A program made the position numbers and the translations under genes. Below, in pieces: positions 17,707-25,438 of a DNA stretch of 64,000 nucleotides (position 1 is the stretch's first letter; each line of letters begins with the position of its first letter). The DNA comes from Planktothrix sp. FACHB-1365 (GTDB taxonomy: Bacteria > Cyanobacteriota > Cyanobacteriia > Cyanobacteriales > Microcoleaceae). Location of the stretch: NCBI RefSeq assembly GCF_014697575.1, contig NZ_JACJSC010000027.1, positions 26,198 through 90,197 on the forward strand, read 5' to 3'. The notes under the pieces are model-generated. The model had not been told where the DNA came from. It did not search any database and was given only the letters and a program-made list of their open reading frames with translations.

Positions 17707-17985
17707 ATGAATTCACTAACAGAAGTTGAAGTGGCTATTCAAAAATTATCTGCTATTGAAGTCCGTCAACTGGCAGAATGGTTACAAACTTATCTGCATA
17801 CTGAAGGGAATACAGAACACGAAGAAGAAACTGAGCAAACGGTAACTTGTGTTCAAAATCAACAAAATGCTTGGGATGTCTTAGAATCAATAATGGGAAC
17901 TGTTGAAGCTCCTCCAGATTGGTCAATCAATCATGATCATTACCTATATGGAACAGCAAAACGTTACCCAGATAATTCTCAATGA
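17707..17985 (+). CDS. antitoxin whose PIN toxin partner is broken
   Basis: 92 aa. A helical N-terminus (VEVAIQKLSAIEVRQLAEWLQTYL) is followed by an acidic linker. The C-terminal toxin-binding segment (GTVEAPPDWSINHDHYLYGTAKR) is a recurrent ending in cyanobacterial antitoxins of PIN nucleases. The stop overlaps by 4 bp (ATGA) the start of a 25-codon remnant of the toxin. The antitoxin therefore remains intact after its toxin has been lost. Confidence 0.65.
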   Translation: MNSLTEVEVAIQKLSAIEVRQLAEWLQTYLHTEGNTEHEEETEQTVTCVQNQQNAWDVLESIMGTVEAPPDWSINHDHYLYGTAKRYPDNSQ

Positions 17986-18059
17986 GCAATTCCCGTTTAC
18001 TACTAGATACGGTTTTTATTCAAGCTGGTTTTAGAGCTTTATTGTTAGAAAATCCTTAA
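17982..18059 (+). pseudogene. PIN toxin collapsed by internal deletion
   Basis: 25 codons. The first ten (MSNSRLLLDTVFIQA) match the N-terminus of PIN toxins, including the first catalytic Asp. The rest (FIQAGFRALLLENP) match the usual C-terminus of the same family, where FIQAGFRALLL follows the last acidic motif. The roughly 100 residues between are missing. FIQA belongs to both ends, so a deletion between short direct repeats would explain the fusion. It cannot be a functional nuclease. Confidence 0.6.
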
Positions 18060-18072
18060 TAAAAAAGTTCAG

Positions 18073-18183
18073 ATATTTTCAGAAACCCGGTTTCTGTGGG
18101 GCGATCGCAAAAACTCAAGAAACCGGGTTTCTAATTAAATTAATTGCATCAAATCCAGATATTGTGAGAAACCCGGTTTCTAA
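18073..18183. repeat. third composite AGAAACC repeat cluster, abutting the rubrerythrin stop
   Basis: Palindromes at 18080-18094, 18118-18132 and 18167-18181, with the HIP1 octamer and the AAATCCAGATATT spacer between. The last palindrome ends only a few bases from the rubrerythrin stop codon and may serve as its transcript-ending hairpin. Confidence 0.8.
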
Positions 18184-18185
18184 GA

Positions 18186-18899
18186 TTAGGCGGCGATCGC
18201 TTCTTCGTAAACCATAAAAGTCTTTTTCGTCGCGCCACAAATCGGACAAGACCAATCATCAGGAATGGCTTCAAAAGGTGTTCCTGGGGCGATTCCAGAA
18301 TCAGGATCACCCATAACCGGATCATAAATCATAGAACATTGACGACAAATCCATTTTTGAGTTTGAGGATCGGAACTTGCCGATTTTGGGGTCGGTGCGA
18401 CTCCATCTAAAGCGTTCAGGGCTTCAGTATATTGGTTGGCGTGATGATGTTCAATGGGCGTTAAAAAGCCAAAGTTAGAAGCAGCTTTGCGGAAAATTCC
18501 GGCGTGTTCACGAGATTCGGCTTCCTGTTCTTTGAATTCTGCTACAGCCTTGTCATCGCGGTCAGTAACGGCTTGGGCGGTGAATTCGGGGTACATTGTG
18601 GTGTATTCGTAGGTTTCCCCTTCAATCGCCAACTCTAAACACCGGGCTGCAATTTTTTTCTTTTCTTCGTCGGATAAAGCATCGGGGTCAGTCACGACTA
18701 ATTCAGGATGCAGAAGCCGGAAATGGGCAAAAGCGTGCTCTGTTTCTTGGTTTGCGGTTTCCCGAAACAGTTTGGACAAATCCCCCATCCCTAATTTTTT
18801 GGTGACTTCTGCGAAAAACAGATATTTGCGGTTCGCCATTGATTCACCACCAAAGGCTGCTTCCAGGTTTTTGACGGTTTGTTTGTTGGATAAGTCCAT
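18186..18899 (-). CDS. rubrerythrin
   Basis: 237 aa. The N-terminal ferritin-like four-helix bundle carries the diiron ligands in [14 protein letters not shown] and [13 protein letters not shown] and their second-half equivalents around [11 protein letters not shown]. The C-terminal rubredoxin domain has two Cys pairs ([11 protein letters not shown] and [10 protein letters not shown]). Rubrerythrins reduce hydrogen peroxide, taking electrons through the rubredoxin iron. The gene is transcribed away from a Fur/PerR-family regulator with a 7-1-7 inverted repeat between them, the classic arrangement of a peroxide-stress target beside its repressor. Confidence 0.95.
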   Translation of the reverse strand: MDLSNKQTVKNLEAAFGGESMANRKYLFFAEVTKKLGMGDLSKLFRETANQETEHAFAHFRLLHPELVVTDPDALSDEEKKKIAARCLELAIEGETYEYTTMYPEFTAQAVTDRDDKAVAEFKEQEAESREHAGIFRKAASNFGFLTPIEHHHANQYTEALNALDGVAPTPKSASSDPQTQKWICRQCSMIYDPVMGDPDSGIAPGTPFEAIPDDWSCPICGATKKTFMVYEEAIAA

Positions 18900-18929
18900 C
18901 GTGTCTCCTCTTTTTGAACTTGTTATATC

Positions 18930-18944
18930 TAAGAATAATTCTTA
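18930..18944. promoter_or_regulatory. PerR/Fur-box-like 7-1-7 inverted repeat
   Basis: TAAGAAT-A-ATTCTTA is a perfect 7-1-7 inverted repeat 30 bp upstream of the rubrerythrin start and 65 bp before the divergent perR start. The geometry matches PerR operators (TTATAATNATTATAA type). It probably controls rubrerythrin and possibly the regulator itself. Confidence 0.65.
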
Positions 18945-19008
18945 GTTTTGAGTTTGTCAAGAGCTTGAATGAGAATAATGTAAAGTTGGGTAACTTAAAA
19001 TAAACGTT

Positions 19009-19500
19009 ATGATATGTAACACTAGATTCAAGCGAATGTCATACCCAGTTATGGAAGGTCACAATAGAACGGCTGAGATTAGTCAACAGATGAAAGAGAA
19101 GGGCTTACGCATTACGCCGCAACGGTTTGCGGTTTATGCTAATCTCTTGTCCCGTTGCGATCATCCTACGGTGGATGATATTCTCACGGATATTAATCGG
19201 GAAATTCCTATTGCCTCAAAAGCCAGTGTATATAGTGCTTTGAGCGTTTTACGCGAAGTGGGATTAGTGCGGGAGGTGCTTCTGGATGAAGGCGTAACTC
19301 GCTATGATGCCAAGGTTGAACCCCATCACCATTTTGTCTGTGAAGGCTGCGGTCAAATTAAAGATTTAGCCTGGGATGTGTTCAAAAATTTACAGCTTAA
19401 CCCCTTACCATCAGGGTTTCAGGTGAATGCTTATGAGATTACCGTTAAAGGGTGTTGTGATCGCTGTAATTTAGACCGGGTACAAGAGCAAAATCCGTAA
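19009..19500 (+). CDS. perR: Fur-family peroxide-stress regulator, PerR-like
   Basis: 163 aa. Winged-helix domain GLRITPQRFAVYANLLSRCDHPTVDDILTDI, then the metal-binding dimerisation domain with HHHFVCEGCGQIKDLAWDV and a second CxxC (CCDRCN). Together the Cys pairs form the structural zinc site typical of PerR. PerR represses peroxide-defence genes until its metal-catalysed His oxidation. The start could also be the ATG at 19036 or 19051; the family core begins soon after. The shared intergenic box with rubrerythrin supports PerR over Fur or Zur. Confidence 0.85.
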   Translation: MICNTRFKRMSYPVMEGHNRTAEISQQMKEKGLRITPQRFAVYANLLSRCDHPTVDDILTDINREIPIASKASVYSALSVLREVGLVREVLLDEGVTRYDAKVEPHHHFVCEGCGQIKDLAWDVFKNLQLNPLPSGFQVNAYEITVKGCCDRCNLDRVQEQNP

Positions 19501-19604
19501 AATTACACAAAGCAACATCAGAGAACATTTTGAGGCGATCTGTACTTTTACAGAATCCGTTGTACTCGCATTCTGTTCCGAACACCTGTTAGAATAGAAG
19601 AAAT

Positions 19605-19619
19605 GTTACGAAACGTAAC
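19605..19619. promoter_or_regulatory. GTTACG-AAA-CGTAAC inverted repeat before a small membrane gene
   Basis: Perfect 6-3-6 inverted repeat ending 2 bp before the start codon of the 70-aa gene, where it would sequester the ribosome-binding region or act as an operator. No Shine-Dalgarno is visible separately. Confidence 0.4.
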
Positions 19620-19621
19620 TT

Positions 19622-19834
19622 ATGCTGATTCCTATTCTAATAATTGATGTCGCCCTCGTTGCTTGGTCATTACACCTGATGAAACAAGCCGTCGAGTGCA
19701 AAGAATTTTCCTTTATGCTGGCTGGTATTTTAGTCGCCTTATCAGCCGCTGCTATGGGGGTTGTGTATTTCCTGATGGGCTCTTGCATTGACCACATTGC
19801 CCAAATGTCTCAACACGCTTATTCTTACTTTTAG
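19622..19834 (+). CDS. small two-helix membrane protein
   Basis: 70 aa. Two hydrophobic segments (about 2-19 and 31-53, LAGILVALSAAAMGVVYFLMG) are joined by a charged loop (KQAVECKEFS). The short polar C-terminus contains SCIDHIAQMSQHAY. No family was recognised; compactness, position after perR and a downstream terminator suggest a real, separately transcribed gene. Confidence 0.6.
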   Translation: MLIPILIIDVALVAWSLHLMKQAVECKEFSFMLAGILVALSAAAMGVVYFLMGSCIDHIAQMSQHAYSYF

Positions 19835-19841
19835 TGGAAAT

Positions 19842-19885
19842 TTGGAGTGTCCCAGACACCCTTGTCTGACACTCCAAAAAAATTT
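19842..19885 (+). terminator. strong rho-independent terminator
   Basis: TTGGAGTGTC and GACACTCCAA arms, extended by inner AGACA/TGTCT pairing, then a run of A and T (AAAAAAATTTTT). It ends the small membrane gene transcript before tRNA-Ala. Confidence 0.8.
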
Positions 19886-19938
19886 TTGTAAACCCCTTGA
19901 CAAACCATCGGATTAACGACTATATTGGAATACTGCAA

Positions 19939-20011
19939 GGGGTTATAGCTCAGTTGGTAGAGCACCGCAATGGCATTGCGGGGGTCAGGAGTTCGAGTCT
20001 CCTTAGCTCCA
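19939..20011 (+). tRNA. tRNA-Ala (anticodon GGC)
   Basis: 73 nt cloverleaf: acceptor GGGGTTA/TAGCTCC with G-U pairs, D stem GCTC/GAGC, anticodon stem CCGCA/TGCGG with loop ATGGCAT (anticodon GGC), T arm AGGAG-TTCGAGT-CTCCT, discriminator A. CCA is not encoded. It reads GCC (and GCU) alanine codons. Confidence 0.95.
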
Positions 20012-20015
20012 TATT

Positions 20016-21545
20016 CTATAGTTTACATTTGTAGAGATATTCATATTTATGACGAATATAGTCCAGAAATGGATTAATGGTTAACGGGGAACCTGTGACC
20101 TGTTCAATTAACTCTTGGGTTGTAAACTTACGACCGTGTTGATAAATATTGTGTTGTAACCAGTCTAACAGTCGCTTCACGTTTCCCCGTTCAATTTCAA
20201 AGGGAATTTCAGGATCGTTATGAACAACTTTATCATAAATTTGAGCCGCGATTAAATTTCCTAATGTATAACTTTGAAACATTCCGCCAATCAATCCAAC
20301 ATACCAATGTACATCCTGTAAAACTCCCTCGACATCTGTTGTGGGAATAACACCTAAATCCTGTCTATATCGTTCATTCCACGCTTGAGGTAAATCAGAA
20401 ATTGCTAATTTTCCTTCTAACATCGCTAACTCTAAATCGAAGCGAATCATGATGTGTAAATTATAGGTAACTTCATCCGCATCCGTCCGAATTAAAGAAG
20501 GTGTCACTTTATTAATGGCTTGATAAAATTGCTGGGTGGTAACTTGTCCTAACTGTCGCATGAATACCCCTTGTAACCGAGGATAAAACCATTCCCAAAA
20601 CCCACGACTACGACCAATAATATTTTCCCATAAACGCGCTTGGCTTTCATGCAAACTAGAGGAGGCACCCCCCGCTAAAGGTGTCCCTTCTAACTCTGGA
20701 GAAATTCTCTGTTCATAGAGAGCATGACCGGTTTCATGAATGGTACTAAATAATGCTTGTTCGAGATGGTGTTCATAAACACGAGTGGTAATTCGGACAT
20801 CATCAATGGAGAACTTTGTCATAAAGGGATGGAGAGTTTTATCTTGTCGTCCCCGTTGTAAGTCATAACCCAAACAGTGAATGACTCCGATAGTAAATTT
20901 TAATTGTTCTTTAGAAGAAAAATTTTGATATAAATAAGAGTCATCTAAAAGAGAAGAGTTTGCAATTGTCTCGACGATGGGAACTAACTGTTGACGCAAA
21001 GGTTCAAACAGCGATCGCACCGTCGCCACCGTTATTCCCTCATCCTGTAAGTCAATTAAGGGATCGGCAATATGGTCATACCCTGGAAAACACCGAGCAT
21101 ATTCCTGGCTTAATTCTAAGGTTGTTTGTAAATAAGGCTGAACAATGGCAAAACTTTCGGCTTCCCGTGCTTTTCCCCAAGCATTATAGGTGGCTGATTG
21201 ATGTTGAGAAATCTCGGCCATGAGTTGCGAGGGAACCCGCACCGCCCGATCATAATCTCGACGGGTGACACGAATTAAACTGGCTTCTAGGGAATTATAG
21301 GGAAGATGAGTTTCTTCGGTTCGTAAGTCTTCTAATAGTTCTCCCAAAACTGGATCAATCAATTTTTCATGGGCGAGACGGCGTAAGGTTGCCATTTGTC
21401 GCCCTCTGGCGATCGCACCACCAGGAGGCATATAGGTTGCTTGATCCCAATGCAATAGGGAAATGGCTGCTTTAATATCGTTAATTTCCGTGAGGCGATT
21501 AAGCAGTTGTGTGAATTTAGGGTTTGGGGACAGGAAAGCGGACAT
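20016..21545 (-). CDS. M32 family metallocarboxypeptidase (carboxypeptidase Taq type)
   Basis: 509 aa from the ATG at 21545 (MSAFLSPNPKFTQLLNRL), the family-typical start; the frame extends 23 codons further upstream. The zinc motif HETGH (IHETGHALYEQR) is present with the downstream ESQARLWENIIGRS glutamate ligand and the IRTDADEVTYNLHIMIRFDLE signature of M32 enzymes. It removes C-terminal amino acids from peptides in the cytoplasm, probably in peptide recycling. It converges on tRNA-Ala with 4 bp between them. Confidence 0.93.
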   Translation of the reverse strand: MSAFLSPNPKFTQLLNRLTEINDIKAAISLLHWDQATYMPPGGAIARGRQMATLRRLAHEKLIDPVLGELLEDLRTEETHLPYNSLEASLIRVTRRDYDRAVRVPSQLMAEISQHQSATYNAWGKAREAESFAIVQPYLQTTLELSQEYARCFPGYDHIADPLIDLQDEGITVATVRSLFEPLRQQLVPIVETIANSSLLDDSYLYQNFSSKEQLKFTIGVIHCLGYDLQRGRQDKTLHPFMTKFSIDDVRITTRVYEHHLEQALFSTIHETGHALYEQRISPELEGTPLAGGASSSLHESQARLWENIIGRSRGFWEWFYPRLQGVFMRQLGQVTTQQFYQAINKVTPSLIRTDADEVTYNLHIMIRFDLELAMLEGKLAISDLPQAWNERYRQDLGVIPTTDVEGVLQDVHWYVGLIGGMFQSYTLGNLIAAQIYDKVVHNDPEIPFEIERGNVKRLLDWLQHNIYQHGRKFTTQELIEQVTGSPLTINPFLDYIRHKYEYLYKCKL

Positions 21546-21653
21546 GAGGAAACCGATCAATCGGATGTTGTGATTTAAGAACAGCTTAATCGATGTTGGA
21601 CAGATGTTGATCAATCCGTGTAATTGTTTTAGTTAAGAGGGAACAGGGAACAG

Positions 21654-21686
21654 GGAATTACGAATTACGAATTACGAATTACGAAT
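21654..21686. repeat. GAATTAC heptamer microsatellite
   Basis: Four to five tandem units of GAATTAC, flanked on both sides by GGGAACAGGGA. A simple-sequence expansion between the M32 gene and the duplicated ATPase locus. Confidence 0.7.
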
Positions 21687-21728
21687 GGGCAATAGGGAAC
21701 AGGGAAATGGGGAAATTAAAATTAACCT

Positions 21729-21858
21729 TGGTATCAAAATTTTTTAAACTTTACAAGAATATACGGATAAACGCTCATTAAAATGAACATTCAAGGTTTT
21801 AATTGAGCCTGATTTGATGTAGAATTTAAGCGGCTTATTCAATACTGTCATCGATAAT
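21729..21858 (+). promoter_or_regulatory. duplicated upstream region of module 1
   Basis: About 130 bp that resemble 24562-24690 along their whole length: TGGTATCAAAAT, TACGGAT, GATTTGATGTA, AATTTAA, GGCTTATTCAA and CATCGATAATATG are shared. The promoter was therefore duplicated together with the gene pair and both copies may be active. Confidence 0.7.
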
Positions 21859-22554
21859 ATGTCATCAACACCTTCTATAGATGCTTCTAATTCCGTTTCT
21901 TCTACAACTGAAACGATTGAAACGACTCGTTTCCTCTTGACATTATGGGCCATGAGTTGTAAAGATGGCGAAGTCAAAAAAAGTGAATTGACCAGTAAAG
22001 TTAAGCAAAAACGCAAAGGCAAAAAGGTCGGTGTTTCTCAAAGTCTTTACGACGAACTACAAGCGGCGGATATCATCAAAATTTATAAGCGAAATCAAAC
22101 GCCTATGGTATCGATTACCGATACTGGAAAACAACAGTTAATTGCGGCGTTAACAAATCCTGACTTTGTGTTTGATGCAACGGTTGTGGCGTCTCGGTTA
22201 GCCAATGGGTTAGTTGAGTTAATTCGAGAATTTTATCAAGGGGGAATTCCCGCGACATCGGTTAAACAAGCTGTTATTGCTTCTTATGAGGAGTTTAAAG
22301 CGATCGCCCTTCAGGTGTATGATCAATTAAATAAAGATTATAACTATGATAACTTAGTTCCGATTTATCGCATTCGACGGACGATTGGGGATCAAGTTAC
22401 TCGTTCACAGTTCAATGAATGGATGTTAGAAATGCAGGCTAATGATATTTTTCAATTCATGGAAGGTAGCGTAGAAGATAGCGCACCAGACAAAATTGAA
22501 GATTCTATCAGCATAGAACTGGTTGGCTTACGTTGTTATGCTAAACGGTTATAA
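21859..22554 (+). CDS. winged-helix-like partner protein, module 1
   Basis: 231 aa. Residues 20-85 look like a winged helix (RFLLTLWAMS, KKSELTSKVKQKRKGKKVGVSQSLYDELQAADIIKIYKRN, VSITDTGKQQL). A helical middle follows, then a highly conserved C-terminus (VPIYRIRRTIGDQVTRSQFNEW, MLEMQANDIFQFM, GLRCYAKRL). It is about 75-80% similar by eye to the gene at 24691. The role is unknown; a DNA-reading subunit or adaptor for the downstream ATPase is the natural guess. It is followed 46 bp later by the ATPase on the same strand. No named family was recognised. Confidence 0.75.
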   Translation: MSSTPSIDASNSVSSTTETIETTRFLLTLWAMSCKDGEVKKSELTSKVKQKRKGKKVGVSQSLYDELQAADIIKIYKRNQTPMVSITDTGKQQLIAALTNPDFVFDATVVASRLANGLVELIREFYQGGIPATSVKQAVIASYEEFKAIALQVYDQLNKDYNYDNLVPIYRIRRTIGDQVTRSQFNEWMLEMQANDIFQFMEGSVEDSAPDKIEDSISIELVGLRCYAKRL

Positions 22555-22600
22555 AGCTTTTCTAATTATTCCTTATTCACCCATTATTTTTGGTTAAATC

Positions 22601-24475
22601 ATGAATACTTCTGAGTTTAGTAACATTGACGCGCTGATTCAGCAATATAACCCGTTTGCTGGACATACAGTGGTTAGAAATTCTCAAGTTTGGGGCAAAA
22701 GTTTACCTGATGTCCCCTCCATTAATGCTCATGTTTCTGATACGGTTTTTGATGTTATTAATAAAATCAATCAAAACTCTATGCAAACGGTAGGGATTAC
22801 AGTTTTTGGTGAAAAAGGATTAGGTAAAACTCAAGTGCTTAGTCGCATTCGCCATCATTATAAACAAACGGATCAAGTCTTGTTTATTTATATGGGAGAC
22901 TATGGAGAAAAACTCTCTAAAATCAAAAGCAAATTTCTGGAAACCCTAACTTCTAGTTTAAGAGCTTATGGTCAATATGAAGGCATCATGCAATGGCAAG
23001 AAATAGCGGCTCATTTAATTAATGAAGCGAAAGGATGGAACTATACCGCAGAACAATATATTCAAAGATTTCCTGATTGGTTAAATAAACATTCAACTAA
23101 GGCTGTAGATCATTTTACCGACTTAATTTTTCCCAAACAAAATCAAATCATTGAAAATCCCTATATAGTCAGAGCTATTTTATGGACACTTTCTCGTCCC
23201 CATGCTATCTATGCAACCTATTGGTTATCGGGGATGGAATTGGCAGAAAGACAAGCTCAAGATATGGGATTACCCAACTTCAAAACTGGTGAAAAAGAAG
23301 TAGAATCTTTTAAGACAACTTGCCAAATTCTGAATTTAGTGAGTCAATATAAAATTCCGCTTATCTGTTTTGATGAACTTGATGCTCCTTATGTTGATGA
23401 GTTAACGGGTTTTTCCTTAGTCCAAATCACTGCAAGTTTGGCTAAAGATTTATTCAACAATATTAAGCGAGGTTTGTTTTTTCTAGCAATGTATAAAAGC
23501 ACTTGGGCACAAGTTACATCTTTGCCCCAAGCAGAAGCCCTTATTCATAGAATTGCGAGTTATCCTCAATTGGGACAACCTATTTTTTTAAACTATTTAA
23601 AGCCAGATGATATCATCGCATTAGTATCTCAATGGTTAAAGGAATTTTACGCCCAGCATCAAGTTGTTCCTCCTCATCCTTTATATCCATTTACGGAAGC
23701 TCAACTGATAGAATTCGGTAAGAACAGACCAACGACTAGAGAAGTCTTGGGTTGGTGTGCTTCCCAGTGGAGAAAAGATTCTCCAGCTAACCTAGATGTC
23801 GTTAAACCTGCTTTTGAAAACGAACTCGCAGAAATTAAACAGAAGATTACTGACCTTTTAGAAGACAGTGATCAACTTGCGGAAACCTTAGCTTTTAGTT
23901 TTGAACGAATCATCGGAAAAACGATTGAAAATGTCAAAATTGAAAGTATCCAAAGATTTAAACAGACAAACTGTTATCTTCATTTCAAAATCAATGGAAT
24001 AGAAAAGGGTCAACCTGTTAAAATTGGATTAGCTGTGATTCAGCAATCAGGAGGACGTGCTGTTCAAGCTATTCTTAAACAACTTGGAGATTATCAAAGA
24101 TTTGATTTAACGCGAGGGTGTTTAGTTCGATCTAAAACAATTAGTCCTAATGCCAGATTAGCGCACAAATATCTCAACGAACTTCAAAACGAAAAAGGTG
24201 GAGAATGGGTTCGTATCCCAGAGGAAGATATTAAACCTTTATTAGCCATATACGCAGTTTACAAAAATCAAGAAAGTTATGGGTTAAAACCCGAACAAAT
24301 TTTTGATTTTATCGAAAAATCAGAATTAGTTGTTAAAAATCCGATTATTTGTGAAATTCTGAGTGACCCTTCCGGTCAAGCACCTGATGGTTTAATTGAT
24401 GAAGATATCCCCATTAGTATTCCTCAAGTTACCTCTGGTTTAGACAGTGACTTGACCTATAACTTTTTAGATTGA
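22601..24475 (+). CDS. P-loop ATPase, module 1
   Basis: 624 aa. Walker A GEKGLGKTQ is at 70-78 and Walker B PLICFDELDAP near 252-262; ORC/AAA-like sensor regions follow (LIHRIASYPQLGQPIFL, FGKNRPTTREVLGWCASQW). A C-terminal alpha/beta domain from about 450 carries KIGLAVIQQ, DLTRGCLVRS and GGEWVRIPEEDIKPLLAIY. It resembles a restriction-endonuclease-like fold without a clear catalytic triad. It is paralogous to the ATPase at 25439, conserved through all these blocks, but lacks that protein's C-terminal extension. It probably partners with the small protein upstream. The overall family is not one I can name. Confidence 0.75.
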   Translation: MNTSEFSNIDALIQQYNPFAGHTVVRNSQVWGKSLPDVPSINAHVSDTVFDVINKINQNSMQTVGITVFGEKGLGKTQVLSRIRHHYKQTDQVLFIYMGDYGEKLSKIKSKFLETLTSSLRAYGQYEGIMQWQEIAAHLINEAKGWNYTAEQYIQRFPDWLNKHSTKAVDHFTDLIFPKQNQIIENPYIVRAILWTLSRPHAIYATYWLSGMELAERQAQDMGLPNFKTGEKEVESFKTTCQILNLVSQYKIPLICFDELDAPYVDELTGFSLVQITASLAKDLFNNIKRGLFFLAMYKSTWAQVTSLPQAEALIHRIASYPQLGQPIFLNYLKPDDIIALVSQWLKEFYAQHQVVPPHPLYPFTEAQLIEFGKNRPTTREVLGWCASQWRKDSPANLDVVKPAFENELAEIKQKITDLLEDSDQLAETLAFSFERIIGKTIENVKIESIQRFKQTNCYLHFKINGIEKGQPVKIGLAVIQQSGGRAVQAILKQLGDYQRFDLTRGCLVRSKTISPNARLAHKYLNELQNEKGGEWVRIPEEDIKPLLAIYAVYKNQESYGLKPEQIFDFIEKSELVVKNPIICEILSDPSGQAPDGLIDEDIPISIPQVTSGLDSDLTYNFLD

Positions 24476-24561
24476 CAGAACTGCAATTTCATCGGAAAAA
24501 TTCAGTTTTTCTCGACTGTGTTTTGAGTCGTGGGGTTGGATTGTTTTCTGACAATCTCCTC

Positions 24562-24690
24562 TGGTATCAAAATATTTTAACTTTCCCTAAATGTACGGAT
24601 TGATGCTCGTTAAACTGAATATCTCAGCTTTTAATTATTCCCGATTTGATGTAAAATTTAATCAGCTTATTCAAGACGGTCATCGATAAT
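24562..24690 (+). promoter_or_regulatory. duplicated upstream region of module 2
   Basis: Counterpart of 21729-21858, offset about 2832 bp. The similarity runs straight into the coding start (MSSTPSID in both), so promoter and leader moved with the genes. Confidence 0.7.
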
Positions 24691-25398
24691 ATGTCATCAA
24701 CACCTTCTATAGATACTTCTAATGCTGTTGCTTCTACCACTGAGGTAACAAACAAAACTCGCTTTCTGTTAACCTTATGGGCCATGAGTTGTAGCAATGG
24801 TGAGGTTAAAAAAAGTGAATTGAACAGTAAACTTAAACAAAAGCGTCAGGGAACAAACTTTGGCGTTTCTCAAAGTCTTTACGAAGAATTACAAGCCACA
24901 GATGCGATCAAAATTTATAAGCGAAATCAAACGTTAATGGTGTCTCTGACGGATACCGGAAAACAAATGTTAATCGCGGCGTTAACCAATTCTGATTTTG
25001 CTTTTGATACAACGATTATCGCCTCTCGGTTAGGGAATGGATTAATTAAGTTAATTCGAGAATTGAATCAAAGGGGAATTCCCACTACATCGGTTAAGCA
25101 ACCTGTTATTGCTTCTTATGAAGAGTTTAAAGCGATCGCCCTTCAGGTGTATGATCAATTAAATAAAGATTATAACTTAAATGATTTAGTCCCAATTTAT
25201 CGCATCCGACGCACTATCGGTGAGCAGGTTAGCCGTTCACAATTCAACGAATGGGTGTTAGAAATGCAAGCTAACGATATTTTACAACTTATGGCAGGAG
25301 AAATGCCCGATATAACACCGGATAAACGGGAAGACTCCATTACATTACCCAGTGGTGGTTTTCGCTACTACATCCAACGTTTAGATTCTGAAAACTAA
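24691..25398 (+). CDS. winged-helix-like partner protein, module 2
   Basis: 235 aa, a paralogue of the gene at 21859 with the same N-terminus (MSSTPSID), winged-helix block (VKKSELNSKLKQKRQG, GVSQSLYEELQA, VSLTDTGKQML) and C-terminal signature (VPIYRIRRTIGEQVSRSQFNEW, VLEMQANDILQLM). Differences are scattered single substitutions, so the duplication is not recent but both copies have stayed under constraint. The following ATPase starts 40 bp downstream. Confidence 0.75.
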   Translation: MSSTPSIDTSNAVASTTEVTNKTRFLLTLWAMSCSNGEVKKSELNSKLKQKRQGTNFGVSQSLYEELQATDAIKIYKRNQTLMVSLTDTGKQMLIAALTNSDFAFDTTIIASRLGNGLIKLIRELNQRGIPTTSVKQPVIASYEEFKAIALQVYDQLNKDYNLNDLVPIYRIRRTIGEQVSRSQFNEWVLEMQANDILQLMAGEMPDITPDKREDSITLPSGGFRYYIQRLDSEN

Positions 25399-25438
25399 AA
25401 CAGATTTTTTTTTGTTTCCACCCTCACACCTAAATATC

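Noticed and set aside
16592..18183. CRISPR array as explanation of the repeated AGAAACC units
   Set aside because: Repeats are palindromic, unevenly spaced, the intervening spacers are themselves conserved, and no cas genes are present.
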